Shown here in pieces: positions 26,807-35,194 of a stretch of 64,000 nucleotides of DNA. How positions within the stretch are numbered: position 1 is the stretch's first letter; every line of letters starts with the position of its first letter. Source of the DNA: Goekera deserti (GTDB taxonomy: Bacteria; Actinomycetota; Actinomycetes; Mycobacteriales; Geodermatophilaceae). The notes under the pieces are model-generated. The model saw only the letters and a program-made list of their open reading frames with translations, did not search any database and had not been told where the DNA came from. The stretch is from contig NZ_JAAGWK010000035.1 in assembly GCF_010685995.1 (NCBI RefSeq), forward strand, positions 21,459 through 85,458, given 5' to 3'. The translations under genes and the position numbers were made by a program.

Positions 26807-27487
26807 GTGGCGGCGGACGACCCGGGCCGCGACCGACCACCATCTCCGCCCATGGACCGGGGACCGGGCACGACCGCGGCGCTGGCCGTGGCGGGGGGCG
26901 CAGTGTTCGGGGCGACCACGTCGCTGGTCAACGCTCTCTCCTCCCCGTACGGCCAGTTGGCGCTCACCGACGGGCCGCTGCGCCGGCTCGCCGTCGTGGC
27001 CAGCCTGCTGCTGGACGCCGGGTGGGCCTGGGCTGCCCTCGCCGTGGCCGGTGGGTGGCTGGCGGGTGGAGTGCGCCGCGGGGCGCTGACCGGCTCCCTG
27101 GCCCTGCTCGGTGCCGTGCCGGCCTACTACGTCACCGACGCGGCCGGCCGCGGAGAGGAGCTGTCCGGGTAGGCGGCGGAGCTGCTGTTCTGGGCCGTCG
27201 CGGCGCTGCTGCTCGGCTCGGCGCTGGGCGCCGCAGGTGGACTGGCGCGCCGGCGCGACCTGCTCGGGCTGGTGGGCAGGCTGGTCGTCCCGCTCGGCGC
27301 GGCGGCACAGGCGGTTCTGCTGCCCCCCGGCTTCGGCCGCCCGATGGGCGACGGCGAGGCCCGTACCGCCCAGCTGCTGGTGCTCGGCACCGCGGTGCTG
27401 GCCGCCGGCGCGCTCTGCCTCCGGCACCAGCAGCAGCGCGACGCCCGGCGCGCGGAGCCGACCACGGTCCACGGCGGAGGGGTCTGA
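26807..27487 (+). pseudogene. Multi-helix membrane protein gene interrupted by an in-frame TAG
   Basis: From GTG 26807 (or ATG 26852) the frame encodes about three hydrophobic helices, for example 'TAALAVAGGAVFGATTSLVN' and 'ALTGSLALLGAVPAYYVTD', and meets TAG at 27170-27172. The same frame then continues without a break for 104 more codons of strong G/C-third-position membrane-protein sequence ('AELLFWAVAALLLGSALGAA', 'AAQAVLLPPGFG') to TGA 27485-27487. A one-base change from GAG or CAG explains it: a decayed gene or a sequencing error. I do not recognise the family. Confidence 0.6.
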
Positions 27488-27554
27488 GCCCTGCCCGAGG
27501 AGGGTCCGACCTCAGCGCGGGACGACCTCCGCCCGGGTCCCTGCCCGAGCCGGC

Positions 27555-28397
27555 TCAGATGACGTCGAAGTCCGCGGTGTCGTAGCGCGCGGTGTGCACG
27601 ACCTCGGCCGGCGCGCCCCCGCTGTCGACCAGCGTGGCCTGGCTGTGCGCGCCGCAGCCGTACTCGACCGGGACGACGCGGCCGTCGGCCGGCGCGTAGG
27701 CGTTGCTGCAGGCACCGATCGACTGGCGGAGCACGCCGGCCAGCGGGAGGAAGAAGCCGCAGGTGCCGCAGCGGCCGGGTGCCTGCCGGGCCATCGGCGA
27801 GTCGGGCCCGAAGTCGCCGGTCAGCCAGCGCGCGACGGCCTGGCTGCGCCCGCGCGGGGACAGCACGCGCTCGCGGCCCAGGCCGATCTCGGTGGCCACC
27901 GCGCGGGCGGCCGGGTCGTCGGCGGCGTCGTCGTCGACGAGGTAGGCGGGCACCAGCCGGTCGTCGTCCTCGGTGGAGGGAAGCACGTCGCCGACGGAGA
28001 GGTCGCCGGGGCGCAGGCGCTCCTGCCACGGCACCCACTCGGGGGCCAGCAGCGCCTCGTCACCGGGCAGCAGCACGACCTCGTCGAGCGTCGGCTCACC
28101 GCCGGGCGCGCCGGCCAGGGTGACCGCCCACGTCCAGCCGACGTAGCCGGGCAGGGACGCGGCGAAGTGGTGGGTGAGCAGCTGGCCCAGTGCCTCGGCA
28201 GGCACGTCGGGCAGGTCGCTGACGACCGTCTCGGTGCTGGTGCCCCGGTGCTCCCCGACCGCGGTCGGGTCGCCGGCGACGTCGACGGCGGCCGCGCGGG
28301 CCAGCTCGACGGCCGCGGCGAGCGAGCTCACGGGGCCGGACGGGGCGGTGGCGGATGCCTCGTCGGGCACCGGGAGGGCCTGCTCGGAGTCGGACAC
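27555..28397 (-). CDS. DUF3027 domain protein
   Basis: 280 aa conserved actinobacterial protein of unknown function. Landmarks are 'HHFAASLPGYVGWTWAVTLA', 'EVVLLPGDEALLAPEWVPW', an acidic central stretch, and the C-terminal cysteine cluster 'CGTCGFFLPL', 'CSNAYAP' and 'YGCGAHSQ', which could bind zinc. GTG 28397. It is divergent from the MFS gene; 71 bp separate the starts. DUF3027 genes usually neighbour a cold-shock gene, as here (31241-31624). Confidence 0.88.
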   Translation of the reverse strand: MSDSEQALPVPDEASATAPSGPVSSLAAAVELARAAAVDVAGDPTAVGEHRGTSTETVVSDLPDVPAEALGQLLTHHFAASLPGYVGWTWAVTLAGAPGGEPTLDEVVLLPGDEALLAPEWVPWQERLRPGDLSVGDVLPSTEDDDRLVPAYLVDDDAADDPAARAVATEIGLGRERVLSPRGRSQAVARWLTGDFGPDSPMARQAPGRCGTCGFFLPLAGVLRQSIGACSNAYAPADGRVVPVEYGCGAHSQATLVDSGGAPAEVVHTARYDTADFDVI

Positions 28398-28468
28398 CGC
28401 ACCATCATCCCCCGCAGGCGCCAGCGCGCTCCGACCGGCATCTCAGCTGGGTGAGGCACGATTGGCCC

Positions 28469-30718
28469 GTGCCCTCGTCCCCCGACCGCCGCCTGCCGCG
28501 CCGCAGGTCACCGTGGCGTCGTGCCGCGCCGGCGGAGCAGGACCGGCTGGACACCACGCCGCTGCACGTCCCCCGGGTGGAGACCGCACCGCTGCCGGTC
28601 GCCGGGCACCAGCCGCCGGGCGACGACCACCCGACCGTGGTGCAGGTCGTCCCGGCCCGCCCGGGCGGCGCGCCGCAGCCCGACGGCTCGGCGTGGCCTC
28701 CGGCGAGCGGCCCCGGCCCGGCCGCCTGGTCCCCCGCACCGCACGCCCCGGGCCACCAGTCCCCGACCGCGCGGCCCCTGGGCGGGCAGCCCCCGGGCGC
28801 GCCGTCCACGCAGGCCCCCGCGGGGTCGCCCGCAGGCTCCCCGGACGCCGGCCCGTGGCAGCCCGGCCCGTGGCAGCCCGGCGCGTGGCAGCCCGACCCG
28901 CGGCAGCCCGACCCGCGGCAGCCCGGCCCGTCGCAGCAGGGCCCCTGGCAGCAGAGCCCGTCGCATCAGGGCCCGTGGCAGCCACCCCAGCAGCAGCCGG
29001 GGCCGGCGTACCAGGGACCCCAGCAGCACCCGGGAGCTCCGCACTCGGCCGGCCCGCTCCCGTACCCGGGGCAGGCACCCCCGTACGGCGCGCCCCCGTA
29101 CGGCGCACCGCAGCACGGCGGATCCCCCTACGGGCCACCGCAGTACGGCGCGCCCCAGTACGGACCGCCTCCGGGGCCTCCCCCGTACGGCGCTCCGCCG
29201 TACGGTGCCCCGCACCCCGGGACCGCGCCGTACGCGGAGCCGTACGCGCCGCCGCCCCACGGCTCCCCCGAGCAGCCCGCCGAGCAGCCGGCACCACCCG
29301 CCGCTGCGACGGGCGTGCCCAGGAAGCTGACCGTCACCCGGGTGGCCGCCGCACGCACCCGCGAGCTGACCCGCAACGCCGTCCGGCGGGTGGACGACGC
29401 CAGCCGGGCCGACGGGGCGGGCGAGAGCGGGCTGACCGGCCTGCTCTGGGTCAACGCCCTGCACGCCGCCGGGGACGCGATGATCGCGGTGTCGCTGGCC
29501 GGGACGCTGTTCTTCGCCGCCGCCGGTGACGCCCAGCGCACCAACGTGGCCCTGTACCTGCTGGTCACGGTGGCCCCGTTCGCGCTGCTCGCGCCGGTGA
29601 TCGGCCCGCTGCTGGACCGCCTGCAGCGCGGGCGCCGCGCGGCGATGGCGGGCGCGCTGATCGGGCGCACCGTGCTGGCCCTGGTGATGCTCTTCCACTT
29701 CGACGACCTGGGGCTCTACCCGGCCGCGCTCGGCGTCCTGGTGCTGTCCAAGTCGTTCAACGTGCTCAAGGCGGCCGTGGTCCCGCGGGTGCTGCCGGAC
29801 GCGATGTCGCTGACGTCGGCCAACGCACGGATGTCGGTCTTCGGCCTGGCTGCCTCCGGGGTGCTGGGCGGGCTCGGCGCGGGTCTGGCCGCGACCCTCG
29901 GCTTCTCCTGGGAGCTGGGTGCCACGGCCGCGGTGTTCCTCGCCGGCGGGGTGCTCGCCTTCCGGCTGCCCGCCCACGTCGACCTGCCGCAGGGCGAGAC
30001 CCCGGCCACCGTGCTGACCACCGAGGACCTCTCCGACGAGCGGACCCGGCGTCCCTCGGCCGGGCCGCACGTGGTCACCGCGCTGCGCGCGACCGCGGCG
30101 CTGCGCGGGCTCAGCGGCTTCCTCACCATCTTCGCCGCGTTCCTCACCCAGGCCACGTTCCCCGACGGGTGGGAGGCCACCGGCGCGCTGGGCGTGATCG
30201 CGGTGGCCGCCGGGGTGGGCAGCTTCGCCGGCACCGCCGTCGGGTCACGGCTGCACGCCGCCCGCCCGGACACCCTGGTGCTGGTCTCCGCCGGGTCCGC
30301 GGCGGTGATCACCGTGATCGCCGCGCTGCTCTACAGCTTCCCGGTGGCCGCGCTGGTGGTCGCCGTGTCGTCGGTGAGCAACGCGCTGGGCAAGGTGGCG
30401 CTGGACGCGATCATCCAGCGCGAGGTGCCCGAGGCCCTGCGCGCCTCGGCGTTCGGCCGGTCGGAGACCTGGCTGCAGCTGGCCTGGGTCGCCGGCGGCG
30501 CCGTCGCGGTGGCCCTGCCGGCGAACGGCCGGCTCGGCTTCGCGGTGGCCGCCGCCCTGCTCGCGCTGGCGGTCGGCCTGGTCCTGTGGGGCCAGCACCG
30601 CCGCGGCCGCACCGCATCCGGACCGTCGGGACGCCTCGGCCGACCCACCCCGCCGGACGCCGGGGACACCGACCCCGGGCCCACGGACGGGCGAGGCGGA
30701 GAGGACCGGTACTGGTGA
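28469..30718 (+). CDS. MFS transporter with a ~280-residue Pro/Gln/Tyr-rich N-terminal extension
   Basis: 749 aa. Residues ~1-280 are low-complexity: a 'WQPGP/RQPDP' repeat (residues ~127-172) and a 'PYGAP/QYGPP' repeat (~204-250). Residues ~310-720 are a membrane domain of about 12 helices: 'LLWVNALHAAGDAMIAVSLA', 'VIGPLLDRLQRGRRAAMAG', 'SKSFNVLKAAVVPRVLPD'. This is an MFS-like fold common next to DUF3027 in actinobacteria; the substrate is unknown. GTG 28469 is used because the open frame before it runs into the divergent promoter region. Its stop overlaps the GTG of the DUF2771 lipoprotein gene. Confidence 0.85.
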   Translation: MPSSPDRRLPRRRSPWRRAAPAEQDRLDTTPLHVPRVETAPLPVAGHQPPGDDHPTVVQVVPARPGGAPQPDGSAWPPASGPGPAAWSPAPHAPGHQSPTARPLGGQPPGAPSTQAPAGSPAGSPDAGPWQPGPWQPGAWQPDPRQPDPRQPGPSQQGPWQQSPSHQGPWQPPQQQPGPAYQGPQQHPGAPHSAGPLPYPGQAPPYGAPPYGAPQHGGSPYGPPQYGAPQYGPPPGPPPYGAPPYGAPHPGTAPYAEPYAPPPHGSPEQPAEQPAPPAAATGVPRKLTVTRVAAARTRELTRNAVRRVDDASRADGAGESGLTGLLWVNALHAAGDAMIAVSLAGTLFFAAAGDAQRTNVALYLLVTVAPFALLAPVIGPLLDRLQRGRRAAMAGALIGRTVLALVMLFHFDDLGLYPAALGVLVLSKSFNVLKAAVVPRVLPDAMSLTSANARMSVFGLAASGVLGGLGAGLAATLGFSWELGATAAVFLAGGVLAFRLPAHVDLPQGETPATVLTTEDLSDERTRRPSAGPHVVTALRATAALRGLSGFLTIFAAFLTQATFPDGWEATGALGVIAVAAGVGSFAGTAVGSRLHAARPDTLVLVSAGSAAVITVIAALLYSFPVAALVVAVSSVSNALGKVALDAIIQREVPEALRASAFGRSETWLQLAWVAGGAVAVALPANGRLGFAVAAALLALAVGLVLWGQHRRGRTASGPSGRLGRPTPPDAGDTDPGPTDGRGGEDRYW
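28851..28985 (+). repeat. In-frame 15-bp tandem repeat in the MFS N-terminus
   Basis: About nine imperfect copies of GGCAGCCCGGCCCGT-type units encode the pentapeptide series WQPGP/RQPDP/QQGPW. A second tract of CCGTACGGCGC units follows at ~29081-29215 (PYGAP). Both keep the reading frame, so they are protein repeats and not a separate element. Confidence 0.8.
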
Positions 30719-31233
30719 GCAGGCGCACCACGAGGCGGGCAGCCCGGGCCACGGTCGGCGCGGCACTGCTCGGGCTGACCGCGGGCTGCGGCGGCAGCGC
30801 CGCCGACGACGGACCGCCGACGGTCAGCGTGCAGACCGCCGACCAGCAGATCGTGCTGCAGCCCACCCAGTTCTGCTTCGGCGACGAGGGCGGCGAGCGC
30901 TACGACATCGTGCCGCCGGTCGTCGACGTGTCCCCCGACACCGCCATCACCCTGCGGGTGCCGTCGGAGGTCGCGGACAGCGGCTGGTCGGTGCAGGTGT
31001 ACGACGACCAGCTGGCCACCAAGATCGGTGAGGTCGACGTGGGCGCCGACACCGAGGTGTTCAGCGAGATCAACAGCTCCGACGTCAGCCCGCCGGGCTT
31101 CTACCTGGTCGTCGTCCAGGACGCCGGCGAGGACTGCAACGGGCTGTCCGGCGCGTGGCCGGTCGGCTTCATCCGCGCCGGTGGCGCCATCAGCGACACC
31201 ACCGCCCCCGCCACCCCGGCCCCCGCCGGCTGA
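30715..31233 (+). CDS. DUF2771 family lipoprotein
   Basis: 172 aa secreted lipoprotein: twin-arginine-like basic start ('SRRTTRRAARATVG'), hydrophobic stretch and lipobox 'LTAGC' (Cys at ~24). The mature domain contains 'VSVQTADQQIVLQPTQFCF', 'VSPDTAITLRVPSEV' and 'EDCNGLSGAWPVGFI', matching DUF2771, a membrane-anchored extracytoplasmic family specific to actinobacteria. GTG 30715 overlaps the MFS stop (GTGA), so the two are co-expressed; a joint role at the membrane is inferred. Confidence 0.85.
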   Translation: MSRRTTRRAARATVGAALLGLTAGCGGSAADDGPPTVSVQTADQQIVLQPTQFCFGDEGGERYDIVPPVVDVSPDTAITLRVPSEVADSGWSVQVYDDQLATKIGEVDVGADTEVFSEINSSDVSPPGFYLVVVQDAGEDCNGLSGAWPVGFIRAGGAISDTTAPATPAPAG

Positions 31234-31240
31234 CCGGGCC

Positions 31241-31624
31241 TCAACCCTCCAGGTCGCCGGCGACGGCGCGCAGCAGCGAGCCGATCTTGCGGCCCACCGG
31301 CTTGTCCGGGTGGCGACCGTGGCGCAGGCCGGTGGAGACGCCGTCCAGGAGCTTGATCAGGTCCTCGATGATCGGCACGAGCTCGTCGGGGCTCTTGCGG
31401 GTCGCGGCGACGGCCGAGGGCAGCGGGTCCAGCACCTGCACCTGCAGGGCCTGGTCACCGCGCCGGCCCTCGACGATGCCGAACTCGACGCGCTGACCGG
31501 GCTTCAGCTCCGTGGTGCCGCTGGGCAGGGCGTCCTTGTGCACGAACACGTCGGGGCCGCCGTCGCGGGCGAGGAAGCCGAAGCCCTTCTCCGCGTTGAA
31601 CCACTTCACCTTGCCGCTGGGCAC
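31241..31624 (-). CDS. Cold-shock domain protein with a C-terminal helical extension
   Basis: 127 aa. Residues 1-66 form a CspA-type OB fold with RNP1 'KGFGFLA' and RNP2 'DVFVHKDAL', starting '[13 protein letters not shown]'. Residues ~70-127 are an extra basic, helical tail ('[15 protein letters not shown]', '[20 protein letters not shown]'), typical of the longer actinobacterial Csp beside DUF3027. It binds single-stranded RNA or DNA. GTG 31624, with AAGGAA 5 bp upstream. It is convergent with the DUF2771 gene (7 bp gap). Confidence 0.93.
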   Translation of the reverse strand: MPSGKVKWFNAEKGFGFLARDGGPDVFVHKDALPSGTTELKPGQRVEFGIVEGRRGDQALQVQVLDPLPSAVAATRKSPDELVPIIEDLIKLLDGVSTGLRHGRHPDKPVGRKIGSLLRAVAGDLEG

Positions 31625-31765
31625 GTTGTTCCTTCGGGTCGTCGTCGCCGGTGGAGCTGGCCGGCACCTGGGGCAGCTGCGTGCGCCGCCGCGTCCAGGT
31701 TAGTCGGGCCACGCGCCGCCGGTCCCGCTGGTTTCCGCGCCCGGGGAGCGGACGGCCGGCGCGCC

Positions 31766-31771
31766 TACGCT
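31766..31771 (+). promoter_or_regulatory. Probable -10 box of the DUF202 pair (leaderless)
   Basis: TACGCT ends 6 bp before GTG 31778, in the 153-bp divergent gap with the cold-shock gene. Confidence 0.45.
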
Positions 31772-31777
31772 GACCCC

Positions 31778-32158
31778 GTGCCGTCCGCCGCGCCCGCCCC
31801 GGGTCCGCCGCCGACCGGGGCCGGGCACCCCGACTACCGGTTCTCCCTGGCCAACGAGCGCACCCTGCTGGCCTGGCTGCGCACCGCGCTGGCCCTGGTG
31901 GCCGGTGGCGTGGCGATCGCCCAGTTCGCCCCCGGTCTGGGCGTGCCGCACGGCGGCACCGTCGTCGCCGTCCTGCTGCTCGCCGGTGGGCTGGTCACCG
32001 CGCTGGCCGGGCACCGGCGGTACCGGCGGGCCGAGGCCGCGATCGCCGCGGACGCCCCGCTGCCCGACGGGTCGATGGGCAGCTGGGCGGCGGCGACCGT
32101 CGCCGTGCTCGTGGTGCTGGTCGGCGCGCTCGTGGTCGTCGACGCGCTGCGCGGGTGA
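31778..32158 (+). CDS. DUF202 (YidH-type) membrane protein
   Basis: 126 aa with three membrane helices. The family signature 'RFSLANERTLLAWLRTALALVAGG'-like region (residues ~18-42, with Asn-Glu-Arg-Thr and Trp-Leu-Arg) is clear. It forms a GTGA overlap with a second, divergent DUF202 gene, so the pair probably makes a heteromeric membrane complex; function unknown. Confidence 0.88.
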   Translation: MPSAAPAPGPPPTGAGHPDYRFSLANERTLLAWLRTALALVAGGVAIAQFAPGLGVPHGGTVVAVLLLAGGLVTALAGHRRYRRAEAAIAADAPLPDGSMGSWAAATVAVLVVLVGALVVVDALRG

Positions 32159-32508
32159 GTCCCGCTCCCCCGCCGGCCGGTGGTGTGCCCCGCCGGCCCG
32201 GGGAGACCCAGCCGGCGCGCACGGCGCTGGCCTGGCAGCGCACCGCGCTCGGCGTGCTCGCGGTGGCCGCGCTGCTGGCCCGGGCCGCGGTCGTGCGGGA
32301 CCGGCCGCTGGTCGTGCTGCCGGCCGCCGTGGTGGCGCTGGCCGGGCTGGCCCTGCTGGGCGCCGCCGGCCCCCACCGACTGCGCACGGCGCGGCAGGCG
32401 GCGGAGACCGGTGGCAGCGGCCGGGCCGCACGTGGTGCGGCCCTCGCCACCGGCGTGGTCGTGCTCACCGCCCTGGCCGGCCTGGCCGCCGTCGCCCTCC
32501 TGCCCTGA
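32155..32508 (+). CDS. DUF202 membrane protein, second copy
   Basis: 117 aa, three helices. The core 'PARTALAWQRTALGVLAVAA' has Thr-Ala-Leu-Ala-Trp-Gln-Arg in place of the Asn-Glu-Arg-Thr version upstream; this shorter form commonly pairs with the first. GTG start overlaps the preceding stop. It ends 16 bp from the convergent acyl-CoA synthetase gene. Confidence 0.86.
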   Translation: MSPAPPPAGGVPRRPGETQPARTALAWQRTALGVLAVAALLARAAVVRDRPLVVLPAAVVALAGLALLGAAGPHRLRTARQAAETGGSGRAARGAALATGVVVLTALAGLAAVALLP

Positions 32509-32524
32509 CCTCGGCCCGGTCCCC

Positions 32525-34180
32525 TCAGGCGTTGCGGACGGCGGCCGCGCCCTGCAGGCCCAGCTCTTCCACCGACACCTGGCGCATCTCCACCTTGCGC
32601 ACCTTGCCGGTGACGGTCATCGGGAACTCGGTGACCACCTTGACGTAGCGGGGCACCTTGTAGTGGGCGAGCTTCCCGGCGCACCAGGTGCGCAGGGCCT
32701 CCGCGGTGAGCGGCTCGGCGCCCTCGCGCAGCCGCACCCAGGCCATCAGCTCCTCGCCGTACCGCTCGTCGGGGACGCCGATGACCTGCGCGTCGACGAC
32801 GTCCGGGTGGGTGTGGAGGAACTCCTCGACCTCGCGCGGGTACACGTTCTCCCCGCCGCGGATCACCATGTCCTTGATCCGGCCGACGATGTTCAGGTAC
32901 CCGGCCTCGTCCATGACGGCGAGGTCGCCGGTGTGCATCCAGCGGGCGGCGTCGAGCACCTCGGCGGTCTTCTCCGGCTGCTCCCAGTAGCCGAGCATCA
33001 CCGAGTAGCCGCGGGTGCAGAACTCGCCGGTCACCCCGCGCGGCACGGTGAGCCCGGTGGCCGGGTCGACCACCTTCACCTCCAGGTGCGGGTGCACCCG
33101 GCCCACGGTGGAGGTGCGCCGGTCGAGGTCGTCGTCGGCACCGGTCTGCGTGGACACCGGCGAGGTCTCGGTCATGCCGTAGCAGATGGTGACCTCCTGC
33201 ATGCCCATCTCGCTGACCACGCGCTTCATCACCTCGACCGGGCACGGCGAGCCGGCCATGATCCCGGTGCGCAGGCTGGACAGGTCGTAGGAGGCGAAGT
33301 CGGGCAGGGCGAGCTCGGCGATGAACATCGTCGGGACGCCGTACAGCGAGGTGCACCGCTCGTCCTGCACCGCCTGCAGGGTGAGCGCGGGGTCGAAGCC
33401 GGGCGCGGGGATGACCATCGTCGCCCCGTGCGAGGTGCAGCCGAGGTTGCCCATGCCCATGCCGAAGCAGTGGTAGTAGGGCACCGGGATGCAGACCCGG
33501 TCGGCCTCGGTGTAGCCGCAGCCCTCGCCCACGAAGAAGCCGTTGTTGAGCAGGTTGTGGTGGGTGAGCGTGGCGCCCTTGGGGAAGCCGGTGGTGCCCG
33601 AGGTGTACTGGATGTTGATCGGGTCGTCGGCGGTGAGCTGCCCGGCCCGCTCGGCCAGCAGCCCGCGGTCGGCCGAGCGGCCACGGTCCATGAGCGCGTC
33701 CCACTCCGGGTCACCCAGGAACGCGACCTCGCGCAGGTCGGGGCAGTCGGCGCGCACCTCGGCGACCATCGCGCGGTAGTCGCTGGTCTTGAAGCTCGGG
33801 GCCGCGACCAGCACGGAGATGCCGGCCTGGCGCAGCACGTAGGACAGCTCGTGCGTGCGGTAGGCGGGGTTGATGTTCACCAGGACGACGCCGAGCTTCG
33901 CCGTGCCGTACTGGACGAGGACCCACTCGGCGCAGTTCGGCGCCCAGATGCCGACCCGGTCGCCCTTCTGCAGGCCCAGGGAGTGCAGGCCCAGGGCGCA
34001 CGCGTCGACGTCGGCCACCAGCTGCGGGTAGGTCCAGCGCCGGCCGGTGGCGCACTCGACGAGTGCCTCGTGGTCGCCGACCCGCGCGGCCGTGCGGTCC
34101 AGGTCGGCCCCGATCGTGTCCCCGAGCAGCGGCACCGTGGAGGTGCCACTGCTGTAGGAGGGCAGTGCGGGGGCGGTCAT
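32525..34180 (-). CDS. AMP-binding acyl-CoA synthetase (medium/long-chain fatty-acid CoA ligase-like)
   Basis: 551 aa adenylate-forming enzyme: P-loop '[18 protein letters not shown]', A5 '[13 protein letters not shown]', A7 '[20 protein letters not shown]', A8 '[19 protein letters not shown]' and A10 lysine in '[12 protein letters not shown]'. It activates a carboxylic acid to acyl-AMP and then acyl-CoA. The overall pattern fits fatty-acyl-CoA synthetases of the FadD/AMP-binding type used in beta-oxidation or branched acid use. ATG 34180. It stands alone; the acid is unknown. Confidence 0.9.
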   Translation of the reverse strand: MTAPALPSYSSGTSTVPLLGDTIGADLDRTAARVGDHEALVECATGRRWTYPQLVADVDACALGLHSLGLQKGDRVGIWAPNCAEWVLVQYGTAKLGVVLVNINPAYRTHELSYVLRQAGISVLVAAPSFKTSDYRAMVAEVRADCPDLREVAFLGDPEWDALMDRGRSADRGLLAERAGQLTADDPINIQYTSGTTGFPKGATLTHHNLLNNGFFVGEGCGYTEADRVCIPVPYYHCFGMGMGNLGCTSHGATMVIPAPGFDPALTLQAVQDERCTSLYGVPTMFIAELALPDFASYDLSSLRTGIMAGSPCPVEVMKRVVSEMGMQEVTICYGMTETSPVSTQTGADDDLDRRTSTVGRVHPHLEVKVVDPATGLTVPRGVTGEFCTRGYSVMLGYWEQPEKTAEVLDAARWMHTGDLAVMDEAGYLNIVGRIKDMVIRGGENVYPREVEEFLHTHPDVVDAQVIGVPDERYGEELMAWVRLREGAEPLTAEALRTWCAGKLAHYKVPRYVKVVTEFPMTVTGKVRKVEMRQVSVEELGLQGAAAVRNA

Positions 34181-34223
34181 GCCGGGACGCTGACGACGGT
34201 GTCCGTGCAGCCCGACACGCCGG

Positions 34224-34445
34224 TCACCGTCCTTCGCCGGCCTGGACACCCGCCCGGTTGGGCTTGTCGGTGGGGTGGGCGTACCGGATCCGGTGGGCCG
34301 GCAGCGGGAACTCGTGGTCCTCGCCGAACGGCGACAGCGACCCGGCGGTCTCGGCGACGAGCTCGGTCAGCGGGGGGCCACCGCCCTCGGACTGGCCCCA
34401 GGTGGGCTCCTTGAGGTGGGCGTTCTTCTTGCCGCTCTTGGCCAT
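34224..34445 (-). CDS. Small conserved-looking hydrophilic protein, unknown function
   Basis: 73 aa starting '[19 protein letters not shown]' and ending in an acidic/basic mixed tail with '[20 protein letters not shown]'. No membrane segment and no recognised family. Real-gene evidence is an excellent GGAGG 7 bp before ATG 34445 and codon bias. It sits 43 bp upstream of the acyl-CoA synthetase in the same direction and may be co-transcribed with it. Confidence 0.65.
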   Translation of the reverse strand: MAKSGKKNAHLKEPTWGQSEGGGPPLTELVAETAGSLSPFGEDHEFPLPAHRIRYAHPTDKPNRAGVQAGEGR

Positions 34446-34577
34446 GTCGCCTCCGTGCACGTGGGGGCCCGGGCGGGTGCGCGGACCGTCCCCGCCATCT
34501 TCTCGCGACGGAGGGCGCTTGCGCACCGGTGGGCGCCCCGTGAGGTCGCTGCGGGTCTGCTGCGGACCCGCTGCCGG

Positions 34578-35114
34578 TCAGCCCGCGCGCCGCCGCGCCC
34601 GGCGGGCAGCGTCGCGGGCGCCGAGCAGCGTGCCGGTGGCGTCGGCGGTGAGCACCCACTGCCCGGCCCCGGCCGGGGCGTAGCGCACCTCGGCGTCCTG
34701 CAGCGCGGAGACGGCCCGGGTGCGCCAGATCGCGGTGCTCAGCAGCTGCAGGCGCAGCGGGTCGGCCAGCGGGTCGGCGTCGTCCGGCTCGACCAGCAGG
34801 AGCGCCGGGCCCGCACTGCGCAGCCGGCCGGTCGACCACGGCGTCACCGCCAGGGCCGCGGCCCAGCGGCGGGTGCGCAGCAGGGCACCCACACCGGCGA
34901 CGACGCCGGCGAGCCCGCCCAGCAGCAGCACCAGCAGCACCAGGCCGGCACCGCCGACCCGGTCGCCCCCGGAGCGCACCACGGTGGACGCCGCCACCCC
35001 GACCAGCACGGCCAGGACCACGCCGATCACCCCGCCACCGAGCCAGCGCAGGGCCCCGGCCCGGTGCGCGGCCAGCGCGTCCCGGGTACCCGGGTCGTCC
35101 AGGGCGGGGGTCAC
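34578..35114 (-). CDS. Hypothetical two-helix membrane protein
   Basis: 178 aa. Two hydrophobic helices near the N-terminus ('GGGVIGVVLAVLVGVAA' and 'GLVLLVLLLGGLAGVVAGVG') precede a soluble ~90-residue C-terminal domain ('PWSTGRLRSAGPALLLVEPD', 'WVLTADATGTLLGARDAARR'). I do not recognise the family. GTG 35114 was chosen because upstream sequence in frame is arginine-rich noise. Divergent from the helicase-associated gene. Confidence 0.7.
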   Translation of the reverse strand: MTPALDDPGTRDALAAHRAGALRWLGGGVIGVVLAVLVGVAASTVVRSGGDRVGGAGLVLLVLLLGGLAGVVAGVGALLRTRRWAAALAVTPWSTGRLRSAGPALLLVEPDDADPLADPLRLQLLSTAIWRTRAVSALQDAEVRYAPAGAGQWVLTADATGTLLGARDAARRARRRAG

Positions 35115-35181
35115 GCCCCGGATGCTCCCAGAGCCCCGCGCGTGGCCGGGCGCCACGGGGCAGGTGGTGGCGCCGTCGTCG

Positions 35182-35187
35182 TAACGT
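35182..35187 (+). promoter_or_regulatory. Probable -10 box of the helicase-associated gene (leaderless)
   Basis: TAACGT ends 7 bp before ATG 35195. It overlaps an in-frame GTG at 35186, arguing for the ATG as the start. Confidence 0.5.
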
Positions 35188-35194
35188 GGTGCGG

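Noticed and set aside
28851..28985. Non-coding minisatellite
   Set aside because: The 15-bp repeats stay in the MFS reading frame and give regular pentapeptides.
35186..35194. GTG 35186 as start of the helicase-associated gene
   Set aside because: The GTG overlaps the TAACGT -10 box; ATG 35195 fits the leaderless spacing.
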